A stretch of DNA of 64,000 nucleotides from NCBI GenBank assembly GCA_022702545.1, contig JAHRBC010000003.1, positions 4,526,001 to 4,590,000 on the forward strand. The letters run 5' to 3'. Within the stretch, counting starts at the first letter, position 1, and every line of letters starts with the position of its first letter. A program made the position numbers and the translations under genes. Positions 32,171 to 44,800 of this stretch are shown piece by piece. This DNA is from Phycomyces nitens (Eukaryota; Mucoromycota; Mucoromycetes; Mucorales; Phycomycetaceae). The notes under the pieces were generated by a model. It saw only the letters and a list, made by a program, of their open reading frames with translations. It searched no databases and had not been told where the DNA came from.

Positions 32171-34730
32171 TCATTATATATATATGATCTCTACGTATTA
32201 CGAACCAATGGTCTAACATTTGTACCTGTAGGTTCAAGTGTGATATTTCTAAAATGAACTTGGGTACCAACCATATACCGAATAATTATTATTCCATGCA
32301 AAAAAGCCAAATTCATGACAGAGAAATGATAAAGTCAAGGTGTTGGATACCAAGAGCGAAAGAAAAAAGATGGAGAATTTAAATAGCAAATTGTGGCATT
32401 CTTAGTTAGAATTTCGTCCCAATAAATAATTGATGGTAATACGTACAGAGGTTCTGGTGAACGAAGAATAATGTGAAATCCGTAATGTTGTTTCTCCTGA
32501 CCATCTTGAAACATTCGTTTAATACTCGGCACAAATAGATTTGAAGAATGGTCGAGTGAACCTATTTAAAACATTGATTTTCATTGTGATGGATACTTGG
32601 AGGATTTATCACCTTGATTCTGCTATAAAAAGTTATATTAGCACCTTGGTAGCCATATCTTGATCCCAAGCATTGGAAGAAGAAAAAAGATCGAGAGTGC
32701 AAATGTATCAATTGTCAAAGGTAGATCAGTTTACTCTTAAAAATTGTTACTTTGAAATATTGATAATGTTGGATCAATGGTAATATATATATATAAAACT
32801 GTTTTGGGACAGATGGTTATCAAAAAGAACGTTTGTCCAGATATATTCAAGAATCTGAATATGAGCACAATAAAAAAAAAAAGAGAGTCTTTATCGCAAA
32901 ATCTAAAAAATAAGATGTCTGGATTTAAAAATCTAAAAGCCAAAAAGTCTGAAAATAAAAAAAAATGAAAGCACTTGTAGGTTATAGTTTTTATACACAA
33001 TGAACAAGATATCTCTAATGTGCTTGTTTGATTGTTGCAGATCATACAAATGACCATATAGGCCTTTTGTTTTTTGAATATCTGCCAAGTATTTAATGGT
33101 GAGCTGTACCATAAACTGAGCTAATGAATCTGGAGATTGCGGAGAGTTGGATTGGACTATACTTTGGAATGACGTAGAAATGAAAGGTTTTTTATAAAGA
33201 TCAAGAAAAAAGGTGCAAAAGAATATCAAGTCTTTGCTATCCCTAAAACAAATGTATGTGGCTGTCAAGCAAATGAATGAATGAAAATAAATAAAGGGAT
33301 TTATGGAGTACAAGTGGTGATAAAAGTAGACCGGAGATGAGGGAACTCTTGATAAAAAATAAAATGGTGGGCGGATTTGGTAAATTGATCAAGAGGCTCA
33401 AATTACACGGCTAGGGCTATTAACTAAAAGCCTGTTTTTTCCTTTCTAACTCTGGAACATACCGTACGATCAACGATTGAAAATGAAGGGTGTAGGATAG
33501 AGGGCGGCTGTCTAAAAATGGTGTACAATAAAAAAACAAGATAGCCATGTCACAGAAAGATCATCTATTTTTGGAACCCTCGAGGATTTATATGGACATG
33601 AATGTATATATATATTTATATATATATATTTATATATATATATATGAATGTGTGTGTGTGTGTATTGGGTGCAAAATAATATATAGAAAAAGCATTGGCT
33701 TGTCTGTAGGTTTTAATAATTGTTTATATCAACCAGATCTTTTATTTCAAAGGGTATAGTGGGCATTTTCTAGTCCGACTATAGATGATCTCTCTTGGCT
33801 TGTTTCCAAAGTATAAAGGCACCAAGACTGCCAGTTATCTAGACACACACACACACACATATATATAGTTGTAAAATAATAATAATAATGACTGTTGTAT
33901 CAACACCTTTAAAAACAACTGTGAAATATCTAAATTATGATTATAATATTCAAACAGCTACTGATTGATCTTGTGTCCAATAAGAAATTGATTATATTGT
34001 CATATTTATATTTATTAAACAATAAATACAAGTCATTTTGATTAGATTTGGATATCTCTCTATAGGATCCATATAATAAATTGCAGTGAATTGGCTACTT
34101 GAAGGCAAGACCCAAAATAATAATAATAATAATAATAATAATGAAGTATTTCGTGTGTATAGTAATATATTAACATAAATGGCAACCATTGATTAAAAGT
34201 GAATTAAAATATTACTATATATGGGTTACTAACCCTATTAAATATAAATAAAATAAAATAACAAAATGAATAAAGAAGCCATCTATCTGTAGATAAAGTT
34301 AAGGCCGGACTATATTTATCTTTCTTGTGTGCAAAGACCAATGTATATTTTTATATAAAAGCATATTTAGACAAGTATATAATTATACATACATACATAA
34401 ATATATATATACTTTGTCTCTGTGCAACGTATGAGCGGGTAACAAGAAAACTATTGCTACAAATAGCCACACATATAATCTGCAGAGATCGATGGAATCA
34501 AGAATGGTGTTCATACCATAAAAAAACAAAAACTAATAAGCTCATCTTACCATAAACACCCATTGAGCCATTGGCTACACTAGTTGGTCAATACATCTTG
34601 GTTTCCCCCCCCCAAGAGGTAAACCCATAGAGTCTGTAATCAGCAGTCTTGATCTCATGAATAAAACAAAAATAAAATGAAATAAAATAAAAATGATACC
34701 CACCTTGTCCCTCTTGCATCTTCGTTTGGA
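32171..34730. other. Repeat-rich spacer without a supportable gene
   Basis: About 2.5 kb of AT-rich DNA with (TA)n/(TTTATATA)n at 33605-33645, (TG)n at 33650-33662, (AC)n at 33842-33859 and (AAT)n at 34115-34141. Minus-strand frames at 32335-32532 and 32933-33313 have somewhat protein-like stretches (for example DSLAQFMVQLTIKYLADIQK) and might be further fragments of decayed genes or elements, but no family was recognised. Confidence 0.5.
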
Positions 34731-35321
34731 ATGTTTGGAATGCGGTTTGGATTAGGAGATCAGGAATCAATCCCGGGAATCCTCAATCGGCCAACCATCA
34801 CTCTTGTACTTTCACTTGATCTCTGGGTCATGAGTGCGTCTGATGAGGCCGAGGAGCTGTGGGGTCTTGAACCAAAGGCTTTGGTGGGCCGTTGTCTATC
34901 TGACCTGGTGGCTGAAGACCATGGACGACTAAGCCATCTTCAAACATGCCTGACAGACCGGATGGATCTGGCGACCCGGACGTTTTCCGACCAGCTAACG
35001 TGTTTCGATAAGCGGTGGGACGTTGTGTTGGTGAGAAGACAGAATGCGATCGAATCAAAATGGCGGCAGAGTGTAGTTCAATGCCTGTCGCGTAGAGTAT
35101 CCAGTCCAGCCCTTGTCCTTCCACTGTCTGTGCGCCCCTTGATCTTGCACGCGTCACCTTGCCATTCCGGCTTATCGCCCGCTACTCTGTCCTCTCGGCC
35201 ACTTGCAGCCAACTCCATCTTGAGTGGGGAAAATGCAGGAAGGCCTCGGCCTCTTAATCATTGTTTCCTTCAAGACCCTCCTTCTTATCCTCTGTACCCA
35301 AAAGCACCCACCCAAAAATAG
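34731..35321 (+). CDS. Small PAS-fold protein
   Basis: Single-exon gene of 196 aa. Residues about 17-100 resemble a PAS fold: PTITLVLSLDLWVMSASDEAEELWG, then LVGRCLSDLVAEDHGRLSHLQ, and a later strand WDVVLVRRQNAIESKW. PAS domains sense light, oxygen or small ligands or mediate dimerisation. The conserved Cys of LOV photoreceptors (GRNCRFLQ) is absent, so this is not a LOV protein. The C-terminal half is Pro/Ser-rich and without domains. There is no output domain in this frame and the sequence ends with a clear stop, followed by an A-rich stretch. A spliced continuation cannot be ruled out. Confidence 0.6.
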   Translation: MFGMRFGLGDQESIPGILNRPTITLVLSLDLWVMSASDEAEELWGLEPKALVGRCLSDLVAEDHGRLSHLQTCLTDRMDLATRTFSDQLTCFDKRWDVVLVRRQNAIESKWRQSVVQCLSRRVSSPALVLPLSVRPLILHASPCHSGLSPATLSSRPLAANSILSGENAGRPRPLNHCFLQDPPSYPLYPKAPTQK

Positions 35322-35627
35322 AAAAAAAAAGAAAAAAGGACGATCACTCAGAGACAAGAAAAGCGGAGTCGTATTCAAATCAAGATTATTGGCCACAAGT
35401 TTGATTCAAATGGCGCGTATAAATCCAAACACAGACTGGCAGGCCAAAATCCAAAAAGTCTGATCCTTTCTTATTTTATCCTTTTTTTTATTGCCCTTTG
35501 AGGTACGGATTGGGTGTGTTACCATGGCTGAGGTTAAGCAGGTTTCGCCAGTATAAATAACCGTCTTTGGCTCCAAAAGTCCCCAACTGAGTCTCTTCCT
35601 CTTTCTTCTTATTTTCCAAAGCTGCCA
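35322..35627. other. Intergenic spacer and GMD promoter
   Basis: Spacer of 306 bases between two plus-strand genes. TATAAATA at 35552-35559 lies 69-76 nt upstream of the GMD start and is the likely TATA box. A pyrimidine-rich stretch (CTCTTCCTCTTTCTTC) follows it. The 79-aa frame read through the beginning of the region is low complexity. Confidence 0.55.
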
Positions 35628-36888
35628 ATGTCTGAGAGTGTTTACGCCGATGTCAAGATTGCTCGTTCGAGCACAATGTCCCTCGAGGAGTACAGAGCCC
35701 GCAAGGTTGCTCTTGTTACTGGTAAGATGACACAGATGACACAGATGACAAGATGACAAGATGACATGATGACATGATGAGATGACTCACCAATATCTAG
35801 GTGTCACTGGTCAGGATGGTTCTTATCTCACCGAGTTCCTCCTCAAGAAGGGCTACGAAGTCCACGGTATCATCCGTCGTTCTTCCTCATTCAACACTGG
35901 TCGTATTGAGCACATCTACAAGGACTCTCATGAGCAAGGTAAGAATCCCTAGGTTTTCTCTTCCCCTCCATTGCTTTACTCACATTAATCATCAGGTGTC
36001 AAGTTCTTCCTTCACCACGGTGACATGACCGACTCCACCTGTTTGGTCCACATCATCTCCCAGGTTCAGCCCACCGAGGTCTACAACTTGGCTGCCCAGT
36101 CTCACGTCAAGGTCTCCTTTGACATGTCCGAGTACACTGGTGATGTCGATGCTCTCGGCACTCTCCGTCTCTTGGATGCCATCCGTACCAGTGGTTTGAC
36201 CGACCGTGTCCGCTTCTACCAGGCATCTACCTCTGAGCTCTACGGTAAGGTCGTCGAGACTCCCCAGAAGGAGACCACTCCCTTCTACCCCCGCTCTCCC
36301 TATGCTGTTGCCAAGCTCTACGGTTACTGGATCGTCGTCAACTACCGTGAGTCCTATGGCATGTACGCCTGCAACGGTATCCTCTTCAACCACGAGTCCC
36401 CTCGCCGTGGACGTACCTTTGTCACCCGCAAGATTTCCCGTGCTGTGGCCGACATTCACTTGGGCCGTCAAGAGTGCCTGTACTTGGGTAACATTGATGC
36501 CAAGCGTGATTGGGGACATGCCCGCGATTATGTAGAGGGTATGTGGTTGATGCTCCAGCAGGACAAGCCCGAGGACTTTGTGCTCGCTACTGGTGAGACC
36601 CACACTGTCCGTTCTTTCATCGAAAAGTCCTTTGCCGTCACTGGCCGCAAGATTGTCTGGGAGGGTGAAGGTATCAACGAGGTTGGTAAGGATGCCGACA
36701 CTGGCAAGATTCGTGTCCGCATTGACCCCAAGTACTTCCGTCCTGCTGAGGTTGAGCTCCTCTTGGGTGACCCCACCAAGGCACACGAGAAGATGGGCTG
36801 GAAGCGCAAGGTTACCTATGATGAGTTGGTTACCGAGATGGTCGTTGCTGATATCGAAGGAGGTCTCAAGAACGACACCACCAACTAA
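35628..36888 (+). CDS. gmd: GDP-mannose 4,6-dehydratase
   Basis: GDP-D-mannose 4,6-dehydratase, the first step from GDP-mannose to GDP-L-fucose (or GDP-rhamnose/perosamine type sugars), NADP-dependent, cytosolic. Exons: 35628-35721, 35801-about 35939 and about 35996-36888. The extended-SDR signature [14 protein letters not shown] is at the N-terminus. Next come [14 protein letters not shown], the catalytic [25 protein letters not shown] (YxxxK), FNHESPRRG and the substrate-binding DPKYFRP. Length (about 370 aa) is standard. The first intron carries a GATGACA-type minisatellite. GDP-fucose synthase is not in the window. Codon use in this gene is strongly biased to C-ending codons compared with neighbours, which suggests high expression. 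Confidence 0.97.
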
Positions 36889-37304
36889 GCCAAAAACAAA
36901 AACAAAAAAGAAGTTGAGAGAGATGGAGAAAAGCCTACTTTATATTACTTTCTCTCTCTCTCTATATACACACATATCCTCACTGTCTTATCTACCTCTT
37001 TATCTCTTGTGTTCTATAGAATTCAACGCATCCCAACCCTTCAAACCCATCCATTCCAAACATTCGCAGAACCCTTTTTTTTATTTTATTTCTTTATATA
37101 TATATAAAAAAGAAGAAGAAATTAAAGCATATATATCTATACAAAATAGTAAACACACCAAAAAATGATGTAATTTTTATTTATTTATTTAATATATATA
37201 TATATATATATATAGAGAAATCCTTATGTGACCATCAAGTGACTGCCATCATCCAAGCTATTTCATTTTTACATACTTTACCAAAGGCTGTGTCCCTTGT
37301 TGCG
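36889..37304. other. Intergenic spacer, GMD to TFIIB
   Basis: CT-repeat (CTCTCTCTCTCT, about 36950-36961) and (TA)n (about 37191-37214) tracts, with no coding sequence beyond out-of-frame reading of the GMD 3' flank. It holds the GMD 3' UTR and the TFIIB promoter. Confidence 0.55.
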
Positions 37305-38385
37305 ATGGCCTCTGTAATTCCCTTCCCTCTTCGTGAGCCTCAGCAGAAAGAAACCAATCAGGCCTTCCAACCAAACCTGAATGTGACCCTCATCTGCCCT
37401 GATTGTAGAGTCCAACCACCTCAGATTGTCGAAGAGTTTGCCTCTGGTGATCTAGTCTGTGGTGATTGCGGTTTAGTCTTGGGTGATCGGATCATCGACA
37501 CCCGGTCTGAATGGCGTACATTTGCCAATGATGAAGGCGACGTATGTCCCGATTACCAAAATTACTAAATACATTACATATCTCTTAATTCAACCTTGAG
37601 TCTAGGATCCCTCTCGTGTCGGTGCTGCTGCCAATCCCTTGTTGGACGGCAACCAACTCGATACAGTAATCTCCCGTCGGGATGGTGGTACAGGGGCTGC
37701 CAAAGACCTCAACAAGGTCCATGGAAGAGCCACAGCTGTTAAAGGAGAGCGTAACCTTGTGCAGGCGTACAAGGAGATTAGTGCCATGTGCGACTCCATT
37801 TCGCTATCCAAGCTAGTGAGTGACACTGCCAAACAACTGTACAAGCGAGTTGAGGACGAGAAGTTGCTGCGTGGAAAGTCAAGCGATGCGATTATTGCAG
37901 CATGCATCTTTATTGCCTGTAGACAGGAAAAAGTTGGACGCACATTCCGTGAGATCTGTGCCCTAACTCGCGTGCCAAAGAAAGAAATCGGAAGGTGCTA
38001 CAAGTCATTGCAATCCAAGCTGCAGACTTCGACAACAATCATGAATTCAGAGGACTTGATGTCTAGATTCTGCTCCAATCTCCAATTGGCAAACTATGTC
38101 CAAAAGGCAGGCATTGATCTCGTTAAGCGTGCCAAGGAGTTGGGCACCCTGGCAGGCAAGTCTCCGATTTCAGTGGCTGCTGCATGCATCTACCTTGTTT
38201 CCTACCTATATCGCCAACCAAAGTCCACCCGAGACATTGCCCATGTGGCAGGTGTATCAGAAGTTACTATCAAGAGTGCCTACAAGACTCTCTATGCCGA
38301 ACGAGACAGTCTTATTGATCTGGCCTCTTTGCGTTCAAAGCCTCATGGAGAGAACTTGTCTTTTGAAGACCTTGCTCTTCCTTAG
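37305..38385 (+). CDS. Transcription initiation factor IIB
   Basis: TFIIB, the factor that joins TBP-DNA to RNA polymerase II and helps choose the start site. The N-terminal zinc ribbon has CPDC (about residue 32) and [14 protein letters not shown], then the B-reader/linker [18 protein letters not shown]. Two cyclin-fold repeats follow: [21 protein letters not shown] with [19 protein letters not shown], and [27 protein letters not shown] single intron (about 37542-37605) splits the linker between EGD and DPS. Upstream in-frame codons are GTG only, so the ATG at 37305 is the start. Length (about 339 aa) is normal. Confidence 0.97.
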
Positions 38386-38557
38386 ACACATTGATCTGTC
38401 CCACCACTGCGTAGAATAAATACTAGTTAAAAAATATTATATACATGTATATATACATATACATATATATATTATACACAATATACGTCATTTCACTTTC
38501 TTTTTTCTTTTTCTTTTTTGTATTTCTTATATCTTTTATTCCTTGGCTTGAGATCGC

Positions 38558-41500
38558 ATGTCAGACATGACTCCTCTATATTCATTCTTTGCAATCTTAC
38601 CCTTGCTACTATCAGCATTCGTTCTCTTTTGCCATCAGCGCACCCATGGCACCTTGAACATAACTACCGAAAGTGTGGCCTATGACCGCACGCGCTACAA
38701 TACCACCCTTGACTGGGATAAGCACACCTTGATTATTGACGGCCAAGACACCATGATTCTATCAGGAGAGTTCCATTACTGGCGTGTCCCAGACAGGTCT
38801 CGTTGGGAGCCTATCCTAAAGCAGTACAAGTCTGCAGGACTAAACACTATCCGCATATATTTCCACTGGGGCTACCACTCACCCGACGAAAACATCTATC
38901 ATTTTGATGGCAACCGAGATATTGACCACCTCTTGAGTCTTTGCGAACGTCTTGGTCTATTTGTGCTTGCTGCCCCAGGACCCTACATCTGTGCCGAGAC
39001 TCAAGCTGGTGGATATCCAGCATGGCTTATTGCCAAACGCGAACTCAATATCAGACACAATGCCATGATGCTCTGGCGTACCTATGATCCAATGTTTGCT
39101 GCATATGAAGTTCAATGGCTACAGGCACTTTTGCCCATAATTGCTCGGCACCAAATCACCACCAATCCCCGTGGATGTGTGTTGGCTGTCCAGATTGACA
39201 ATGAGCTATTCGAGACAATGGCAGGTATCTTACCGGTTGGTCTGAGAGATCAGATGCGTGTGTTGGCCAAGGCTTCCCGTGATGCTGGCATAACTGTCCC
39301 TCTGTTCACCAACGATGGGTTTGAGGAGGGTGGCTGGGTGGCTCATCCAGAGAAATCTGGAAAGGGTGGCTGGTGGGATTCGAATCAGTTTGGCATTGAT
39401 CTTTACGGATTTGATAAATATGTTGGTGAGTGTGATTGATGGACATATGGGTCATATTGACGTAGTGGCAATTCCTGACCATTTGATTAATAGTATTTGC
39501 CCCCAGCAGTTCGCCTAAAAGTTGGCTAATTGATGGCGACTACAAGCTATCAGAGTGGGGCACCTGGGAGCCCAAGAGTATCGAGAATTCGATTGATAAA
39601 TTGGAAAAGACAGTTCGTGGCTTTGGTGGAGGAGCTAAAGAGGTATGTATGGTGGACTGATGTGGTGTATTGAAATTAAATATCCAAAATAGTCCCCAAT
39701 GTTCATTCCAGAGTTGCAAGGAGGCTGGTTCAACCATTACCAGCTGAAGCATACCTATGATCAGATTTATGATTTCTTTGGCGATCAGTACACCAAGACC
39801 CTTTTTGACTCTACCCTTGCGCAAGGTGTCACCATGGCCAATATCTACATGATCTATGGAGGCACAAACTGGGGTGCTCTAGGTGACCCGTACGTATTTT
39901 AATATCTATTGTGCCATCTATTGTCTATACTTAAAAAGTGCTATCCAGGGATGTCTATACTTCATACGATTACTCGGCCTGTATTCGTGAATTTGGCAAG
40001 ATGTCTATGCGTGGACGCAATTTACGCAAGACGTTGCTGTTTGCACAGTCATTCTCGCCTTACTTTACAAAGACTGAGCGTGTCAGTTCATCGGTATCAA
40101 GTTCAATTGACAACACGATCAATGCCCAACGCGTGGCCGTCGGTGCAGATCAGCCTGTCGAGTTTACATTCTTCCGCAACTTTGATCGTAAACAGCGTAC
40201 CACATTTACTGTCACACACACTTCTCCAAGTGGTGTATTCAGTTTGGAATGCAATCTGGCGTACAAGACTTCATTTATTGGACTGGGTCAGTATACGGCT
40301 CAAAACGGGCTTAGACTGCTACTGTCTACCCTTCCAATCCATCTGCGCATGGTCCACCCCGACACAAACGAAGAAATATGGATTGTGGAGCCTAACCTGG
40401 TTGGAGGCCTTGCTTTTGAGAATTATGAGGTCCAATTGAGTGGAAACATGCAAAACAATGTGCTTCGACGTGAAGGGCCTGCTTCAATCCTCACCTTTTC
40501 CAAGACAGCCGGACACACTACCCTAACTACCCTCAAGGGCCGTCTTCATCTAATTGGCCTCCACCAAGACCAGGTCAATACTCTCTTTGCTGATTTTGAG
40601 GCTGGCCATTGGAATCCTGACAACCAAAGATCAATGCCTGTAGTTGCCTGGGGTGCAGACACGTTCTATTATGATCGCCATGAAAACACTCTTCAAGTAC
40701 AGTATGAACGGTCTCAGGACACCGTGAACGTGATTTCGTTCAAGAAACCAACCGACAAACGCATCAGACCATCGGTTGCACCCGATGCTCTGCCATTTGT
40801 GCACACTTTTGTATTTCAAGACCACGCACATGAACGATTCCCATTACCCGTGATTGTTCTTCTTGAGCAATGGAAGACACGCGCGGTTGACTTTAATGGA
40901 ATGTCATGGCACGACCTCTTGACCCGCAACAGCAAACCAGTGTGGGATTCTTTGGATTATCTGTACACCAGTGGCCACTCTCTATATCGCACCAATTTCA
41001 TTACCCCTTCAGATAGCCGACCCAAGGTTACACTTGAGTTGAATGCTCGTAATCGAGCCACTGTTCTCGTAAATGGACGAATTGTTGGTGGTCATACCAC
41101 TTATTCGCGTCAATTGTTTTCTCCTGGTGCAAAGATTGGACCTGATCCTTGGTTCTTGGGGACACACACCTATGATCTATCCACTTTTCTCAATCGCCAA
41201 GATAACCTGGAGAATGAGGTGATTGTGCTTGTCGATAGCTTTGGGCTCAATCGACAGGCATTTATCATGAACGATGTGCGAAATCCACGCGGAATCATTA
41301 GTGCAGATCTCAATGGTGTCAATATGCCAATTAAATGGCAAATAACAGGTGTCGATGTCCGTCTACTGGACCAGCCCTACAACACCACTGGTTTCCCTGA
41401 TGAACATTCCGAGACTGCTTGGTCTACTCTGAAGCCCGTGGATGCTGGCAAGGGCTATGGATTCCTGGTCAAGGCATCAGAGGGTCCATCCTGGGTCCAA

Positions 41501-41833
41501 TGCAAATTTAACCATGGTCTCAAGAGTGCGGCCGACTCGATGAGCGTGCCTTTGCGGCTGCATCTTGAAGGAGCAATGACTGCTCAAGTATTCCTTAATG
41601 GTGTATTGATCGGACGTTATTATGGCAATGGAGACGGACCTCAACATGACTTTTATGTTCCGGATGGATTGGTGTACAAAGAGGGCAATGAGCTCAAGAT
41701 GTTGATCTATAGTTGGGTTGATACAGAAGCGCATTTGTCTATTGAAGGATGGCCAGTAGATTCCGACAGTGGCAATCTAGTAAAGGGTTCTGCTGAAGGA
41801 TACATGGTCTGGAAAGACACGATTACCCTGTGA
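38558..41833 (+). CDS. GH35 beta-galactosidase-like glycosidase
   Basis: Glycoside hydrolase family 35 beta-galactosidase-like enzyme of about 1000 aa with four exons and three short introns near 39426-39494, 39643-39690 and 39891-39947. The N-terminus has a hydrophobic segment (FFAILPLLLSAFVLFCH) that can act as a signal peptide or anchor. Catalytic domain: ILSGEFHYWRVPDRSRWEPIL, LNTIRIYFHWGYHSP, GPYICAE, proton donor in AVQIDNELF, and nucleophile Glu in IPELQGGWF. The NIYMIYGGTNWG signature follows. A beta-sandwich region runs to the stop. Known members release terminal beta-galactose from glycans in the secretory or wall space. The acid/base motif is IDNE instead of the usual IENE, but Glu is kept. 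The exact linkage is not predictable. Confidence 0.93.
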
Positions 41834-41875
41834 TTGATTCAGTAAATGACAAGATGATAATTGTTATAATAATAA

Positions 41876-41880
41876 TCATA

Positions 41881-41918
<38 letters not shown>

Positions 41919-41919
41919 T
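41876..41919. repeat. (AAT)n microsatellite
   Basis: About ten AAT/ATA triplets in a row in the 3' flank of the GH35 gene. A simple repeat; similar (AAT)n tracts recur at 34115-34141, 44771-44801, 47981-48006 and 50786-50820. Confidence 0.9.
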
Positions 41920-42119
41920 TTTTGTGGGTTGTACTCTTGCAAGTTAGATAGCCTGTTGCTTTGGATTTTATTATTTTTTCCTTTTTTGATATTATTCGAT
42001 GCCAATAAGAGGTGTCATTAAATGAAGTGTTGTTTTGTGTTCATCTTTGTGGTATTAAGTTATACCTGTTGTGCGGCACTCCTTTTCTTCTTTCTTCTTC
42101 TTTATTGTAAATATTGATC

Positions 42120-44360
42120 ATGGAGGATCCTCAGTCCTCATTAGCCATTGCAACCAAATGGCAAGATGGGGGAAATATAAAGGTAAAATTTGCTCAATAA
42201 GCGTCACACCAGCCCAATGCTCCTTTTACAACAACAAAATAAGAAGAAGAAGAAGAAGCTTACATTGTCTGTAGGATGCCTTTAATGCATATGTTTCCCT
42301 TGCCCAGAGATCATTAGAGACATTCTCAGAGGTTAGATTTGTTCATAACTGTAAGTATAAATATACTTGTAATAAAAAAAACATACAATTTGATACATAT
42401 ACATAAATGTTTTAAATGGCCATCAAAAGCTATTGTTGCTCTACCTATACAGCACACAATCTGGCTGTCCACCTTACGGGCCTGCCTGGTCAGCATTGGA
42501 TCCATACTAGACAACCACGCGATCTGTTCATCCACACCAGATCCGGCCAGCCGATCAAAGGCTGTATTACGGCCAGAACCCCCTGCATTGCCACCCAAAC
42601 CCATCATTGGCCGTAGAATACGACAGGGTTCTTATGGAGAGACGGACTCTTATTTGTGTCCAGATCCTGTTGCGCCGTCGACGGTAGGACAACCCAAAGA
42701 GAGCCAAAAGAGGAGCGATCCCACGCGGGTTGATCGGATAGTGGCCGATGGGCATGTGGATGTAAGCCGACTGGTCCCAGCCCAGACAGATGGCCTCACA
42801 GACGAACTGATGGACACATCACACATCCCCCGTATTCCAGTCTCCCCACTCCTCACCACCCATCGCGCTCTGCAGGCCAAGCTCGATGAAGTCCAGTCAG
42901 TCTTGAAGGAGTATGAGGCCCAAGAACGCGTCTCAAAGGATCCTAGCCTTAAACACATCATCCGGCATCATAGTCCATTGGTAGTCGAAGCCAAGCAGAC
43001 CCTCGCTCATGTCAGGACACTTTCCATCACTGCAGCCACAATTCCTACCGTCCTTCATTTCTCGCCATTTCTCATTGCATACCAACTAACCCTAATAGAC
43101 TCGGCTCTCTTCAGGGCAATGCCATCGCACGCACTTCTTGCCCACTCTGCCACCACACCTCATCCACGCATAGTTGCCTCGACAGACTTTTTTAATTACC
43201 TTACACGCGTAATTGAACACTCGATCCTACTTCCCCAAGATGCCTCTGTCAGGGCACAGCACGTCAATCATTGGATCAAGGTAGCCTCCCGGTGCCTTGA
43301 TCTGCAAAACCACCAGTCCCTCAAGGCCATTGTCTCTGCCCTGGGCACCCCACCAATCCAGAGACTCAAGCGGACCTGGGCATTCGTGCCAAAAAAGAGC
43401 CTCACTAGACTAGACACAATGACAGATCTCATGTCAGAGGCCAACAACTACCACACCTACCGCCAGCATTCCCTCACCCTAGACCTCCACACTCCCACTG
43501 TTCCCTTTTTGGGGCTTTGGATGCTAGACATGACATATCTACTGGCGGCTAATCGGTCCAACCCACACAATGATCCACGGATACAGGCTATCCTTGGTGC
43601 AATCGAGAGCCACCAACAGGCGCCTCCATTTAATCCTATACCGGCATCCTATGAACGCAAGAACATGAGTTTTGGACCCAATTGGTCTAGTGCACTGCAA
43701 AAGAGTGCGGCATCAATGGGCCGGCTTGGAAGCAGTATCAGCAGCATTAGCAACATTAGCATCAACAATATATCAGAAGAAGAGGCTTATGGAATTGAGG
43801 ACCAACAGCAGTTGGTTACGCAGTACTTGCTGATGCGGCCATGGCTATCCCAGTCTGGAGTAGATGGCCTCAGTGTCCTGAGAGAGCCTCCTCAGCAGAA
43901 ACATCTGTCGTTGGCTACACGGTCGTCCCATCCCCTGATTAGATTCAGCGCCAATAGCAACAGCAGTAGGACAAACAGTAGTTGCAGCAGTAGCAGCTTC
44001 GAGGGAGCCAGTCACAGGAACAGTATGGACGCTAGTACAATGTGCAGTAGTCCTGAAACAGCCAAGGCTATAGTGATGGAGGAACCTAAGCCTCAACGTC
44101 GCCACAGTGCCAAGTGGTTATTCCGCCGCTCGCTGGCCGATCGACCTGTGGTGACTGGAAGTGTCAGTATGCCTGATGTGCGCCAAGAGCCCCGCCTGGA
44201 CTTCTCTATCCAGAGTGTGGGCTTGGAGTCGCCTTCAGACCTGATGAATGACGTAATGCTGGCAGGGCAGAGAGTTAGTTGGTATGGCTCTAAAAGAACG
44301 GCGGTCTGCCTGACGAGTGAGAATGCTCCAGAATTACCTCCCCGCCCTCGTGTCCACTGA
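42120..44360 (+). CDS. RasGEF (CDC25-type) with possible MIT-like N-terminus
   Basis: Ras-family guanine nucleotide exchange factor of 675 aa from exons 42120-42182, 42275-42331 and 42453-44360, all in phase. The catalytic CDC25 domain occupies about residues 215-445: FSPFLIAYQLTLIDSALFRAM, then TDFFNYLTRVIEHSI, VNHWIKVASRCLDLQNHQSLKAIVSAL, RLKRTW, and TVPFLGLWMLDMTYLL. It would load GTP onto a Ras-type GTPase at membranes. The N-terminal 60 residues (AIATKWQDGGNIKDAFNAY...) have the helical A-x3-D-x-G-x4-A-x3-Y pattern of MIT-type domains; this is inference. No REM (RasGEF-N) domain is evident. A PPALPPKP motif (about residue 95) could bind SH3 domains, and the tail is Ser-rich. The first two exons are very short and would be missed by frame length alone. 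Confidence 0.85.
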
Positions 44361-44769
44361 TTTGTTGATATCTAAATATATATGTGTGTTTTTGGCTTAA
44401 TAAAGAATATGAATGTTTCCCCTGGTGGGCCAATAATAATAGTTTTTGGATGGGCGATCACTTTAGCAGAAATTTAGAGAGACAAAGATCATCGGAGGAT
44501 GAAGAATAAGCTTGGTTGACGATCACTTGTGATTGGTCAGTTATTTATAACGGCAAACCAGCCCTTATACAGCAAGGACGCTTGGGTGCACTCCCAATAT
44601 TCACAGCCTCACTCACAGTTGGCAATAATTGAAACATATTCGCCACCAGGGCCATACAGAAAAAATAACAAGTTACCCGAGTTGGGATTTCTGTTTTAGA
44701 CTGACATCATTTATTTTCAAATAAGCCCATACTCACTAGTCGCCTTTCTTGTGAACATCTTGGCAAATC

Positions 44770-44800
<31 letters not shown>

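Noticed and set aside
36025..36786. Long minus-strand and alternative plus-strand frames within GMD
   Set aside because: They arise from the strong third-position C bias of this highly expressed gene and have no homology.
42326..42607. Upstream extension of the RasGEF main frame to 42339
   Set aside because: The extension is AT-rich and begins with a non-ATG codon; exons at 42120-42182 and 42275-42331 splice in phase to 42453 and give a better N-terminus.
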